This document shows, piece after piece, positions 1 to 10,800 of a DNA stretch of 64,000 nucleotides. Both the position numbers and the translations under genes were made by a program. The notes beneath the pieces are model-generated. The model searched no databases and was not told the DNA's origin. It saw only the letters and a list, made by a program, of their open reading frames with translations. The DNA is from Anticarsia gemmatalis (lineage: Eukaryota > Arthropoda > Insecta > Lepidoptera > Erebidae), in the NCBI RefSeq assembly GCF_050436995.1, contig NC_134745.1:2108001-2172000 (forward strand), given 5' to 3'. Within the stretch, counting starts at the first letter, position 1. The number at the start of each line of letters is the position of its first letter.

Positions 1-573
1 ATTTTACATGTTCCATCGAATACATTAAACAGTGATATTGTAATTATTTAATTTCGGTGGCATGTAAAATAACCACCCAACACGCTATACATTAAAAATG
101 TAAACGATTCGCGTTTAAAATATATTATTGTACGCGAAATTGTGGTGAATAGTGCGGAAAACAAATATGTGGGAATTATATTCAGTTCACGTTGGGTACA
201 TTAAATTGATAAACCAATTAAGAGAATACCTATAATTGCTCTATTCCTCTTCACAAATATTATATCTATCTCGCCTAAACGAATAATCTCTACATTTCTT
301 TCAAATTGTAACTATATAACATAATATGTCACTGCTGCACGAAATGAATGACACATTCATACGGCCCTTAAAACATATTTTTGTGTATACGGTGCGGCAT
401 TATCTTTTTGAAATACTCATGGTATAATACATTTTACATGCCTAATACTTTCAAGTTTCCTTTTTAAAGCCGTATTTGTAATCAGCATTAGAACCGTGTA
501 ACTCAAAGCCTAATCCCTTCTCAAATGTCGAGTAAAATAGCATATTAATGAAGCAATCACAAAAAGCACTTAC
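1..573. other. AT-rich non-coding DNA, probably intronic
   Basis: I see no gene, structured RNA or recognisable repeat here. The stretch lies immediately downstream, on the minus strand, of the candidate microexon at 574-602, so it would be intron if that exon is real. Confidence 0.5.
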
Positions 574-602
574 CTTTCTTCATAATTCTATCTTCGTTAT
601 GC
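574..602 (-). CDS. Candidate 29-nt coding microexon of an unidentified minus-strand gene
   Basis: Read on the minus strand, a pyrimidine-rich tract ending TTTGTTTTGTTGCAG is followed by 29 nt and then AAAG|GTAAGTGC, so both splice sites match the insect consensus. Two of the three frames contain a stop (TAA or TGA). The remaining frame gives HNEDRIMKK, flanked by split codons: one base enters from the exon start and one base leaves at the end. A hydrophilic nine-residue insert is typical of alternatively used microexons, but I do not recognise the protein. No neighbouring exon could be identified. A perfect-looking donor is expected by chance about once in a window this size, so the weight of the call rests on the paired acceptor and the open frame. 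The minus-strand ratchet site at 45.76 kb is consistent with a long gene on this strand. Confidence 0.4.
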
Positions 603-674
603 CTGCAACAAAACAAAGAACGTTAATAAAGCACAAACAAACAATAGCTTAATAAATTATTCGGCAGCCATCTT

Positions 675-704
675 GCCAAGTCTGCCAAGCTTGGTAAACT
701 TGGC
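675..704. repeat. 30-bp imperfect palindrome
   Basis: The two 15-nt halves, GCCAAGTCTGCCAAG and the reverse complement of CTTGGTAAACTTGGC, match at 12 of 15 positions around a centre that contains AAGCTT. It could extrude a hairpin. It lies about 70 bp from the candidate microexon. No function can be assigned. Confidence 0.6.
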
Positions 705-2884
705 TAACTTAGCGCCTGCAAGCAACTTAGCTCGTAAACACATGAACTTGGCAAAATACACTGAAACTAAAGGTTTCTTGCAGAATATTTTTCATATCTT
801 TCGTTTAATAAAAGGCGAAAGAATGGTTGAATCTTTTAATAGATATTTAATTGAAGAAAGCTCTTGCGTTGTGTCTCCTTTATATAATTAAGTTTTTTGA
901 ATTTTGTTGTCTGCGGTATTTTTTAATATTCCGTCTGGTCCCGTCTCTTAATTTAGCTTGGACTGTCGTATTTTTATTTCATAAGTCAGCATTAAGAAGT
1001 AATAAAACATATAGAATGTAGATATCCTTTGAATTAGAACCACAGTCATACTCAATGTGTAAATACTGACTTATATCCGTGATGTGAGTAATGACGAAAT
1101 ACGAAATAGTGATAAAATACTGTATGTAGTACATCTTCGGTATCATCTTCTACTATAAGGAAATAAGGTAAGGTTTATAAGGTAGCAACAACAAAACTTG
1201 AAATTCCACAAATATCTTACAAAATTTTGTATGCAACAGTCAAATTAACTTGCATATTTTCCTCTATCGCATGTAAATAACGAATAAATAAGAATAGCAT
1301 ACATAATTTATGAAGAAAACTTGCCCCAATTTTGAACCGCATGCCTAGCAACTAGTACGACAAAGAGAAAACTGCGCTTTCTTTGTAAATCTAGTTCTTA
1401 GGACATAGAAAGCGTTAAAAAAAGCGGTCTGAATAGTGTGAAGGCGCAATACTGTGCTTTATGAGTTAAGTTAGCGTTGACTAGTACCGTGTACAAATTT
1501 CGCTTAGAAGTATACGTTTTACAGGTGATATTTCTAGGAAGTACATACATTACAAAATGGAATGTTTTAATATTTTTTACCGATTATAATTACAATTTTT
1601 CCCTTTCCTAATGTATTCTTATGTAGTCTTCCTGCGATGTTGTGTTCTGACTGTGTGACTTCATGTTGTGTTCTTCAAACAAATACTGATGGTGTATGAA
1701 ATGAGACACAAATAGCTGTTTTTGGTCTTCTCTGTTTCGCATTTCGAAGAACCTAGAAAGATCTCGATTTCTAAAAAGAAATAGGTCAGCGGGTTTCTAG
1801 AAAACAAGACAGAATGGGACATTAAATCTGATGCCTTTATTTTCTGTCTAAACACGTCTTACAAAATGACTTATATCGCACACAAACTCAATTAAAACGT
1901 ATAATATTGGATAATCTTATTGTCTTTATTAATATTGTACAAGTGGCGTATAATTACGTTAGACGGACCAGCAACGATTTAAAGCGGTCAACCGAGAACG
2001 ATTTAGGTCAATACTCTGTTTGTGTTTCTAATAATATGGATTCGCTAACAATGGACCACTAGTTTCGAGATATTGTATGCTCTGCGAATAATACTCAGGA
2101 AGCTAAACCTTGTAAAAACTAAATTAACAACTATCTACTGTAATAGTAATACTTACTACTTTATATATTAATTTAAAATCTTATGCACATAATTGAAAAT
2201 AAAGTGATAACTATATATTTGAGTGGTTTACAACCACTCTAATCAGAAATCAATGAAGTTTAAGTTTTTTGATTTTCGCATTAAAACCTATTTACATATT
2301 TTGCACTATTCGAGAATCAAAGTTACGTTTAGCTTTGCAACTAAACAAACCGGTCATCCTTCCACAACAAATCTATGGATCTTCGTAAAACATGAGCACT
2401 TATTGGAAGGTGATATCGGCATTTGATGATCCCTAGTTACTTTCATATATTAGTCTTTAGTACTAAATCTGCTTTCTTAAAGAAGGATTCTGTATACCCA
2501 TTTACACAAGAAATGTTTCGTATGACTTGTTGAATTGGGTACGTAAACTTATGTAAATTCCGAGGTGTTGGGTGACCTATTCTCTGCTTTGTTAGAACAG
2601 GTTGGCTTTTGTTATTCTGATGAAATAGGGGTTTTGAAATCAAAGCACATTTGTTAAGGATCAATATCTTAGTCTCTTCGAATGATGGTATTTGACAAAA
2701 GCTACTAAAGCAGGTGCTGATTTTAACTTTTAAAAATGTAGGTACGGATGCCACAAATTAACTGTCGTTAGCTATATTATAAATACACATACACTGTGTA
2801 GACATAAATTACATTTATGTGTTTGATAAACAGCTTTTGTGATAGTGATTTATTTTTTGTAACTTATTAAAAATCACCACATAG
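705..2884. other. AT-rich non-coding stretch
   Basis: No gene is supported. Short open frames of 60-100 codons here lack splice context and resemble no family. One weak feature is an inverted pair of similar segments, near 2335-2390 on plus and near 2545-2605 on minus. Both can be read as a peptide containing TKQ..GHP...NL, which could be two decayed copies of one repeat in opposite orientation. Confidence 0.5.
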
Positions 2885-3000
2885 TTCACAGCGTCGCCGC
2901 GTCGCTTCCTGCGTCTATTACTATGTTTGTTTTTATGTATGTATGTGCTTAGATCTTTAAAACCAGTCAAGGAATGTTGATTCGGTTTTTATATGTATAT
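2885..3000 (+). repeat. Decayed lepidopteran non-LTR-type repeat fragment
   Basis: The block CGTCGCCGCGTCGCTTCC, a short GTAT run, and then ATCTTTAAAACCAGTCAAGGAATGTTGATTCGG follow the order I recall for the RTE-associated repeat of moths (a GC-rich head, then a segment near 'aaactactcaacggattttgatgcgg'). It is a short and heavily mutated remnant with no coding capacity. The family assignment is from memory. Confidence 0.4.
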
Positions 3001-3004
3001 AACA

Positions 3005-4440
3005 GTATAGACACAACACGAAACAACAATCCGTATACCATACAAACGTTTTAAATAAGAGAATAGAATCTATGATAGCAAATAGTCAACATATCCGATG
3101 TGCCGTCAAACGCCCATCACACAAACATCAATAATTGCATAATAAATAAAAACTTAGAACTTTCTGAAGCATTCAACCAAAAATACAGCAGAATTATTAA
3201 CTTATACGAATAAACTGTGGCAGTACGTACATCTCTGTCTAACCCTTTAGGGTCTGTGTCCCTAGAGAGGGAGAGGAATATTTATAGCCCCATCTTTTAC
3301 GATAGTTTAGTGGAGGACCTACTGAACTTTTGAACTAAGGTAATACATCAATTGAAAGGAAGCTTGGTTCATCTGTTGAACCGTAAATTTGTGTTTGCCA
3401 TAAATTTATTTTTACTGATAATTTACCCCCCTTTACTAAGGTGGATAACTTTGTTTCTTTTTGTGCATAGACAACTTAATCTCTGAAACTTAAGTGTATG
3501 TACATTAGGGCCAACTTTTTCGTTTAGAAATATTTGATTTGATTTGGTTAATGTGAACAAAGTCATGGATAAATGATAACCTTTAAAACCTAACCTAACC
3601 TTTTGAAAATATAAGTGTAGATATAAATATAGCATTACCACTTTAAACAACTAAAAATATTATCTAAAAATAAACATAATAACAAGAATTAAATTCGAAT
3701 TACAGACCACTTACAAGTTTCATTTCTATTCATGAATGAGATAATTTACCAAAGTTTCCTTACAATATAATCCCGAGACTATTTTAAAAGTTGTATTCAA
3801 AACTCATTATGGAACCGTCTCGCACAGTCCTTTGCCGGAGGTCTATTAAAAATACAGGATCTTGCTACTTTCAGCTGGCTTAAACGAAACCTGAAGACAA
3901 AATAAAAAACAAAGCAATTCCAACAAAACTAATGTCTCAAGAACTGCTTTTGTGTTACAAGTTATAAGCGATGAGCGTTTTGAAATTAATGGTATTATGA
4001 TGTATAGTGAAAAGCCAAACGTTATACTGGCAGAGAATACCTCGGGCATTAAGTCCCCCTTTATAAATTGCTTGAATATAAGGTCTTAAATAAATACATT
4101 GTTTGATTTAGAGTTTGAGTTTGATTACATTAGCTGATAGAAAGATTATCTAATCACCCATGTAACAAATTAACTGACTGCGTAAGTAAGGCGTGATTCT
4201 TACTGATTAGGTGTGTGATACATTAGGTATAGGCAGTAAACTTGCAACTACGGTCCATGTTGACTGATGATCTAGTGTTTAAACTTCAAACAAAGAAGGT
4301 AAAATATATAAATGCGTTAATCGCCAAGCCATAAGTGACACGACTAAGTTACAATTAACACATTATCCGGCAATGTCAATCGCTTACTCTGTTGACTTGT
4401 AACAAACACCATTTTAATTCCGGGCAATAGTGTGGCGTGC
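3005..4440. other. AT-rich non-coding stretch
   Basis: Nothing gene-like is visible. A slightly GC-richer segment at 3238-3300 contains CCTAGAGAGGGAGAGG. The remainder is plain AT-rich sequence, apart from short hairpins. Confidence 0.5.
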
Positions 4441-4454
4441 GGTCGCCCTACTCG

Positions 4455-4496
4455 ACCGGCGCTTGCCAACTCTGTGGCGAATTTTAATATTCGCCA
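4455..4496. repeat. Fragment shared with 31.83 kb, followed by a hairpin
   Basis: The segment CCGGCGCTTGCCAANNNTGTGG occurs here and again at 31831-31852, directly beside the right end of the inverted-repeat element there. After it comes a stem-loop with perfect 8-bp arms TGGCGAAT and ATTCGCCA and a 6-nt loop (4475-4496). The shared piece probably derives from an interspersed repeat that I cannot name. Confidence 0.5.
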
Positions 4497-4499
4497 GTC

Positions 4500-5059
4500 T
4501 CGACATTGCTCGCTTTGCAGATTAGCCTGCTGTTAGTGGCCAGCACTGCATAGTTGGTTCGTGTAAAACATTCAACCTCCATGGAACGTTTTCAAACTTC
4601 GTAATAGACCGTTGTGACTTTAATACTGTAATTTGGATGAGGGTCGTTGAACTGTGTTTTAGAAATGGCTTTCGTAAATATGTTTTAGTTTTAAATAAGT
4701 TTATAAATGCAAAAGTTTTAACTATGAGTTAAATATTCAAAAACATTGAAAGAATATTGTTACTAAAACAGCTATAATAAATTTTAGTCAACACATTTAA
4801 TGGCTTCTTTAAACAGAAAAGTTAAAATACTTTAATATAAATTTAAAAAGTTACACCTTTTAAGACTCAAGTTTACTTGCAATTTATTAATTTTTACAAG
4901 ACCAAATAACATTTCGAGAATTTACACATAGCGACCACTTTCTACTTTGTAATCGGCAGCATCGAAAAATTTATCAACACCCAAAAAACTATTTTACTAA
5001 ATCAACATCAAATATTCGATACAAAAGCTTTGAAAATTCGTAATCGTGCCTAGAATTAT
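4500..5059. other. AT-rich non-coding stretch
   Basis: No coding, RNA or repeat feature can be supported in this segment. Confidence 0.5.
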
Positions 5060-5262
5060 ACCCAAACGTCCAAATGGAACTGTCGAAGATAATTCCGCTT
5101 AGAAATGACGGAGATAGTAATCGATTGGACCCAGGGCCCAAGGTCAACAAAGGAGTGAAGTCCAAAAGTAATTTGACGTAGTGATCTTTTGAAGCCGACG
5201 TCTATTGACCGGTGCCCGACAGACGGGATACTGATGCACTCCAATATGACTGAGGTGGGAAT
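5060..5262 (+). pseudogene. RTE-like non-LTR retrotransposon remnant, reverse-transcriptase C-terminus
   Basis: On the plus strand the DNA follows, with frameshifts and stops, the lepidopteran RTE C-terminal segment that normally reads KWxWAGH...R..D.RW..K.L.W.P, then RSVGRPPTRWTDD. The visible anchors are AAATGGAACTG (KWNW), GAAATGACGGAGATAG, GATTGGACCCAGGGCCCAAGG (the W.P..k part), and CGACGTCTATTGACCGGTGCCCGACAGACGGGATACTGATG, which parallels the DNA of RRSVGRPPTRWTDD. The frame is broken several times, so it is dead. A 62-codon open frame on the opposite strand (5056-5244) is an antisense shadow of this fossil. The family call comes from remembered motifs rather than an alignment. Confidence 0.5.
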
Positions 5263-5694
5263 AAAATGTTCTGTTGGTAAAAGTTAGGTAGCGAATAAAA
5301 TGTGTGGTTTATTTTTAATATGCAGAGAGCATGTTAGTTGATTATTTTATTATAATGTAGTTTAGCTATGTGTAATAAAAGTAAAAAGTTATAGAAGATT
5401 TATGACATGTTTGTTTGTATTAAGCCGGAGATTATTTTGAAAACTAAAATCTCTTCAGTACAAGGACCGTGGAATATCTGTCTTTTTTGACAGAATTTCC
5501 ACATTATCAGTTAGAAACGTCGTCTTAAGCTTTAAAAATAAAACGATAAAGGAAAATCAACACGTTATTCTTCCGCGCACCTTTACATCAACCGGATGTT
5601 TTAAAACCTAGCTGTTGAACAAATCTGCAACTAAAAATCCCTTGCTACAAAACCGGTAAGTAAATATTTATGCAAGAACGCAATCATGTAACAA

Positions 5695-5868
5695 AGTTAC
5701 CGTCTGAGGGATCGAACCAGCTGTTAGCGTATTATATTGCAAAGGGCCACGGATGTGGTGTCCGTGGTTACCTACCAATTTTATACATGACAAGCTAAAG
5801 TGCAAGTACCAACGTTAGAAAGAGATGCCGCTATATAAACCGTATAGCGTCATCTCCCTCCCGCAGTA
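5695..5868. repeat. SINE-like lepidopteran repeat with two hairpins and a reversed B-box
   Basis: Three elements sit in order. A minus-strand tRNA-type B-box (GGTTCGATCCC) lies at 5708-5718. A hairpin with 7-bp arms CCACGGA/TCCGTGG lies at 5747-5767. A second hairpin lies at 5822-5856, with arms GAGATGCCGCTATA and its complement containing one mismatch. The hairpin pair (CCACGGATGTGG and AGAGATGCCGCTATA...TATAGCGTCATCTC) matches a repeat I recall as common in moth genomes. The B-box suggests a tRNA-derived SINE on the minus strand, but no convincing A-box is visible. Confidence 0.55.
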
Positions 5869-6111
5869 GAAATTGGATCGTTTATACAGTTCAGTTTATA
5901 AAGGACTGATTCGTTGACCCTTTTGTTTGTGTTTGGAATATGATATGCAAATTGCAAATAGAGTGTTGTAACGTTTGTTGTTGTGATACTTGAAGTGAAG
6001 ATGTTAACCCTTCACCGTATAAATTAATATCACCTGCAACAGGCAGACAAATTAATAAAAAATGCTTGATTATAACCAAATGAAGTTTGTTAGAATCTAA
6101 GAAATGTACCA

Positions 6112-6178
6112 AGTGGCGCTCTCTGGTCTTTGCCTACCCCTATGGGAAAAAGGCGTGTTTTTACGTATGTATGAATGA
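6112..6178 (+). repeat. Lepidopteran repeat tail (TACCCCTATGGGAAAAAGGCGTG)
   Basis: The segment TTTGCCTACCCCTATGGG followed by AAAAAGGCGTGTTTTTACGTATGTATG is the 3' end of a very common lepidopteran SINE/LINE-type element that finishes in GTAT repeats. A more diverged copy lies at 10680-10795. Neither has coding potential. Confidence 0.6.
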
Positions 6179-6180
6179 TT

Positions 6181-6671
6181 TTTAGGCTTCTGTTTGGTAG
6201 TAAAAAGGTGAAATGAAAGACAATAACCCCTTAAATTGGCAGAAGGCTCGTCATTTTTGGGATGCGATTCTATCATAACCTATACTTCTGAATGCACTGC
6301 TTTATGTCTTTATTAAAATCACGACTTAATTCACACAAGCAAGTATTTCTATCAACACTATTAAGTTCTCCTCATCTATAAAGGGTCGAACAACAAACAG
6401 TGTTGGATACCATCGACCCCATCTCATGGCCACCGCATGTGACAGGGGGATACATGTCTGCACACCGTTATTAGTTCCTACAATGGGTTATTTACTGCCC
6501 GTGAGTTCGTGTAATACCTTGACAAAATGGTTACGCTCTTCATACATTTTGTACCCAAAAATTGTGGAAGAATTTTCGTTTTATGAAGTCATTTTCTTTT
6601 TGCAACACTTAAGATTTTCGAAGAGAATCGATGGACTTGAGCTTTTATGACATGAAAAATATATTTTAAAC
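6181..6671. other. Non-coding stretch
   Basis: Only a 74-codon open frame at 6426-6650 is present. It has no family resemblance and no splice context, so I do not call it a gene. Confidence 0.5.
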
Positions 6672-6870
6672 TAGCTGACCCGCGCAACTTCGCTTGCTGG
6701 AAGAGAATGAGTGAAATTTTTCCCTGTTTTTGTAATATTTTTTACTGGTACTCTGCTCCTTTTGGTCGTAGCGTGATGATATATAGCCTATGTCCTTTCT
6801 CGGGTATCAAAGTATCTCCATACCAAATTTCATGCAAATTGGTTCAGTAGTTTAGGCGTGATTAAGTAGC

Positions 6871-6909
<39 letters not shown>

Positions 6910-6940
6910 GTTACTTTCGCATTTATAATATTAGTATGGA
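6672..6940 (+). repeat. CTAGCTGACCCGCGCAACTTC-type interspersed element with GACA microsatellite
   Basis: The element starts CTAGCTGACCCGCGCAACTTCG and runs through ATAGCCTATGTCCTTTCTCGG and TTCATGCAAATTGGTTCAG. It contains a (CAGA)n tract of about nine units at 6872-6908 and ends TTATAATATTAGTATGGAT. This is one of the most abundant lepidopteran repeats, usually described as the 3' part of an RTE-type LINE or a SINE derived from one. The copy on the minus strand at 42651-42955 matches it almost base for base across about 80 nt, including the tetranucleotide run, so these copies are fairly young. Confidence 0.8.
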
Positions 6941-7735
6941 TTTTGTACTTAAAGGATTAGGTGTTTTGTTTTTAAGGTCCCAGAGCTCCTCCACGCACAT
7001 ACATAAAAGAAAGGTACGAAGTAACCATGTTTTGTCGAATGAATAAATACGCTACGTCAAGTCATTCCCCATAGCAACTCTATACCAGTCTCGAAATTTG
7101 CAATCGCCCCTCAGAAACAAGAATTCTTGTTAAATATCAATCAGAGTATTGCCTTCTTGTTTCAAACCTAGAGAGGTAGAGATACTTTGCATAGTTCCAC
7201 AGCAGCCAAGAATGTATTGATTAATAAGTAAGCGAAACTTGAAAACAATCCTATCTTGTGAAATTCTAGCGACATTGTATTTGATAAACTTTTCCTATTG
7301 CATAATGGAAGGTGTTTTAAGCGCATTGAAATGGAGGCTCAATTAACAAAATGTTATACCAAGTTCATGTTTTCATATTTATGACTTGTATATGACCTAT
7401 AACTGATTCCACAATAATACTAAAATTATGTTCTTTATTATTAGTCATCAAAACGTGCTACTTTAAAATGAATTTAGGCAACGATTAGACAATTTTTTAC
7501 CACGATCGACCTATTAACAGTATAAAAACCTTCTCAGAGCCTCTAGCGTGTTTTACAATAAATATTTTCTTTCAGTATTTTTTAAACGGCAAACGACTGT
7601 TGACAATTGCTTTACAGTTCGGCTTTTATCTATCTTTGTTTAGAACATTTTTCAAAACTAACCCTTTTAACTGTCTCCAGCCCGTTCTCACCATCTGTTA
7701 TAAAATAATGTCGTTAATATAATAATTCATTTGGC
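6941..7735. other. AT-rich non-coding stretch
   Basis: I see nothing to annotate here beyond unstructured AT-rich sequence. Confidence 0.5.
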
Positions 7736-7840
7736 GACATACACCCGACGACTGACCGCGGCCGGTCGTGTTGCGGTCTACCCTTCCTTACACGGTGACT
7801 AATACATGTGTTCTAGTTATTATATAATGCTTAGATAAAG
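7736..7840 (+). repeat. Direct repeat, copy 1 (partner at 8.25 kb)
   Basis: The order CGACGACTGACCGCGG, CGGTCGTG, CTACCCTTCCTTACAC, GGTGACTAATACATGT and CTAGTTAT recurs about 508 bp downstream as GAGACTGACCGCGG, CAGTGTGGCG, TCACCCTTCCTTGC, GATGACTAATACACGT and CTAGTTAT. The copies are clearly homologous but diverged. They could be ends of one older element or two separate insertions. I do not recognise the family. Confidence 0.55.
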
Positions 7841-8245
7841 GCTTTGTTTGTTTTGATTTAAATTAAATCATATAAATTTTGTTGAACCGCTAAAATTTAC
7901 GATCACGGGATACCATTACCACTGATCGAGTAGTTACGAACGAATTTTATATCGACAACTAAGGACTCTCGTAAGGTATACGACATTTTTTTTAAAGAAA
8001 ACTTGAGACGTCTAATTCTCAATAATAATGATTCTACTAAACAAGTGTAAGAAGTCGCAATACATATAATACATAAGAAGTTTTTGTCGATTAGTTCATT
8101 TTAGGTTCTTTAGTGATATTTTAAATGACAAAAAATAGAGGAGGTTCTCAATTTGACACGCCTTTTACCTCATATACATTACTTTTTTAAAGACTTCGGA
8201 AAACTAAAACAACAAAATATCTTTAAAACAATGATTCATATCACG
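7841..8245. other. AT-rich spacer between the direct repeats
   Basis: The sequence between the two related copies is AT-rich, has no open frame of note, and could be the interior of an old element bounded by them. Confidence 0.4.
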
Positions 8246-8350
8246 ACAGTCACCCCACGAGACTGACCGCGGTCAGTGTGGCGACACTGTGGTCACCCTT
8301 CCTTGCGATGACTAATACACGTAGCCACTAGTTATATGTATAGTGTGTAC
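8246..8350 (+). repeat. Direct repeat, copy 2 (partner at 7.74 kb)
   Basis: This is the second copy of the GACTGACCGCGG...CCCTTCCTTGC...GACTAATACACGT unit described at 7736-7840. It includes a local palindrome GACTGACCGCGGTCAGT and a second inverted motif, GTGGCGACACTGTGG. Confidence 0.55.
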
Positions 8351-8496
8351 TAAGTGGGATTGTAATCGAATCAGTGCAGTTTGATGTGGAGAATTATGCG
8401 GTATTGTAGTCTGTAATTGCTGGTCAAATTGATTATTCTGGTGATATAGTCAGTTTGCGACCACAGGCTGTGTCAAACAGTAACGGATTGAGACAA

Positions 8497-8582
8497 TTCA
8501 AAGCCCTAAGCAACTTTTTTTTTGTTGTAACTCCCCCCTCCTATTGACCTGTTGCCCTAAGCAATAGCCTAATTTAATTTAA
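8497..8582 (+). repeat. Short repeat fragment with duplicated GCCCTAAGCAA
   Basis: GCCCTAAGCAA occurs at about 8501 and again at about 8554, separated by a T-run and a C-run. I recall similar GCCCTAAGCAA segments in moth interspersed repeats. It is too short to classify. Confidence 0.35.
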
Positions 8583-8622
8583 GGCCAATTCAACACGGAA
8601 GTCAAAACATCAAGTAATCCAT

Positions 8623-9389
8623 GATAAAACGGGTCTATCCCACTAGTCCCGTTGAGTTGTCCCGTGACGGGACAACTGGCACTATTTTGTCCCAGTTGTC
8701 CCGTGGCAGGACAAGTGACACTGTTTTGGTGCCACTTGTCCCGTTGCAGAAAAATCACGGGACTAATGGGACAGACGGAAGGGTCAAAACAACTGGTTCC
8801 ATTGAGTTGTTGTGTGACAACAGGTACTTGGTACTTTGGTAAGATAGCAGACGTTATACAAACTAGTACATTTTAACAAGGGTAGAATCTCAAATGGAAT
8901 ATGCACTATACTTGTGTAGATAAATTGTAAAACCAAAGGTATTTAAACCTATATCTTAGTAATAATACTCAAAGTGTACACAGGGATAGTTAGCGGATTG
9001 TGTCCCATTACATGTTTGTTATACTAAAACTGTCTAAAAGGGTCTCTGCGAGTTTGCTTCGTGCGTGGGGACGCATGCCTTCCAAAAGTCCGGAACTCCA
9101 TAGTCCCGAGATGGAAAGGACAAACAAATAATATGATATGATATAGCGTACAATTCATGATCTGCTATCTTACCAAAGTACCAAGTACCTGTTGTCACAC
9201 AACAACTCAATGGAACCAGTTGTTTTGACCCTTCCGTCTGTCCCATTAGTCCCGTGATTTTTCTGCAACGGGACAAGTGGCACCAAATCAGTGTCACTTG
9301 TCCCGCCACGGGACAACTGGGACAAAATAGTGCCAGTTGTCCCGTCACGGGACAACTCAACGGGACTAGTTGGATAGACCCGATAAAAC
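8623..9389. mobile_element. Non-autonomous foldback/MITE element with 221-bp arms and 8-bp target duplication
   Basis: The element body is 8631-9381. The left arm 8631-8851 and right arm 9161-9381 are inverted copies of 221 bp that differ at three positions, so the insertion is recent or the arms have been homogenised. Both ends read GGGTCTATCC inward. The body is flanked by a perfect 8-bp direct repeat, GATAAAAC, at 8623-8630 and 9382-9389. Each arm carries several copies of TTGTCCCG in both orientations, including an odd-centred 21-bp palindrome around GTTGTCCCGTGACGGGACAAC; these are candidate transposase-binding sites. The 309-bp centre has no transposase frame. An 8-bp duplication fits hAT or P elements. 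Very long arms with sub-repeats fit Mutator-like or foldback elements. The superfamily therefore stays open. Open frames read across the arms on both strands are repeat artefacts. Confidence 0.93.
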
Positions 9390-10679
9390 GCATTATTTCG
9401 TTAGTTTCTAGTTAATATGTATTACATAATCTAATATATTCTTAAGTATAACGCACTAGTTAGAATCAACTCAAAAGTACTTACAGGTAAAGCTTACCAC
9501 GTTCAGGTTATCCATTATGTTTTCGACAATAACCTGTAACCAGTTCATAATTTATTTATCATGATATCCGATACGTTTTAAAGTGTGATTCATTCAGTCG
9601 ACTCCAAAATAAACTAAAGTCTAACCTATACACATTCACTAGCAAAAATAACCTATGTCCATTGACCAGCAACAACAGGATATAAGCCTGACGTTATATT
9701 ACTTTACAGTTGATTACAAGACGTGGAGTGTGACATCGGAAACGTTAGTAACCGCCAATATCGTGCGTCCTTATTCGGCTTCTCGATACACGTACAATCG
9801 TACATGTTCGACAACGATATTACATGAGCGACATACTGCTACAGTTGTATCGGTCGTGTACAGTATTATATCAGGAGAAGCGATTTACCAGGTCGGTAGG
9901 CTGTAGTTGTGGAATAAGGCTTTATGTAGAGAAGTTAAATTGAAAAGATGGTATGCCTCGCCATGCAAATGAAAAACCCGTATTTCTACCACTAACATAC
10001 ATGACAGAAACAAAAACTGTATTTTTATATACAATACATAATTGCAAATTATATGAAACACGAGAGGTTAGTCTAAAGCTTGTGGTTTGAGTACACTACG
10101 TCTAGGTCGTCTATATGACGTAAATATCAGTAGATTACAAAGCACTATCACAATTTTGAATCACAATCCTGACATCCTAACAATGAAAGATTTATAGCAC
10201 TGCACAAACCAACCTTTAATAAACCGTCAACAATACAGATTGCAGTAAACACTAAAAATAGAACTACCTTCATTCACGGTTCTCGCAGAGTACACAACTC
10301 TAGTGAATGAAACAACATTGAGTTGGAACAAATATCGATCTCATAACTAAGTGTACTCAGCAAGCACTGAGTCTAGACTTAATGGAATACTGTTACACTA
10401 TAATCAATATGAGATTAGTTTTTGAATTATAGAACGATTGGTATAGTCCTACAACTTAGTAGAGAGACTTGTGTACAAGTTTTGTGAGTGGCAGAGGTAT
10501 GCAAAATTCAGAATTTGAAATATCAGTGATTAGTAAGCTACAGCTGACGGTGGCGTGTTAGATACCGCTAGGTTGCGTCGGAAATATACAGATTTGTTAT
10601 TTTTAATCTAAGTAAATGTATGTCAAGACATATATTATGTATGTGAATGAGATAATATAGTTTGTAAGGATCTTACCAC
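9390..10679. other. Non-coding stretch
   Basis: No gene can be supported. An 83-codon open frame at 9655-9906 (+) begins at ATG and has a less AT-biased composition than its surroundings. It resembles no family I know and lacks splice or promoter context, so I leave it uncalled. Confidence 0.5.
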
Positions 10680-10795
10680 TTGGCGTCCTTTGGCTTCTGT
10701 GTGGAAAAAAGGCGTGATATTATGTGTAGTCGTGTAGGCGTAATAGGCGTGTATCGATGTATGTACAAATGAATGTATGTATGTATAAATAGTGT
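10680..10795 (+). repeat. Diverged lepidopteran repeat tail with GTAT run
   Basis: GGAAAAAAGGCGTGATATTATGTGTAG, followed by GGCGTGTATCGATGTATGTACAAATG and ATGTATGTATG, matches the same tail family as 6112-6178 but is more decayed and longer at its GTAT end. Confidence 0.55.
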
Positions 10796-10800
10796 ATGCC

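Noticed and set aside
2443..2754. 103-codon minus-strand open frame
   Set aside because: No family resemblance. A faint inverted similarity to the frame at 2223-2426 suggests a decayed repeat pair rather than a gene.
5056..5244. 62-codon minus-strand frame
   Set aside because: Antisense shadow of the RTE-like fossil on the plus strand.
9034..9393. 119-codon minus-strand open frame (and the 8621-8876 frames on plus)
   Set aside because: They read through the inverted arms of the foldback element; the same peptide (LSCPVTGQLALFCPSCPVAG) appears on both strands because the arms are copies.
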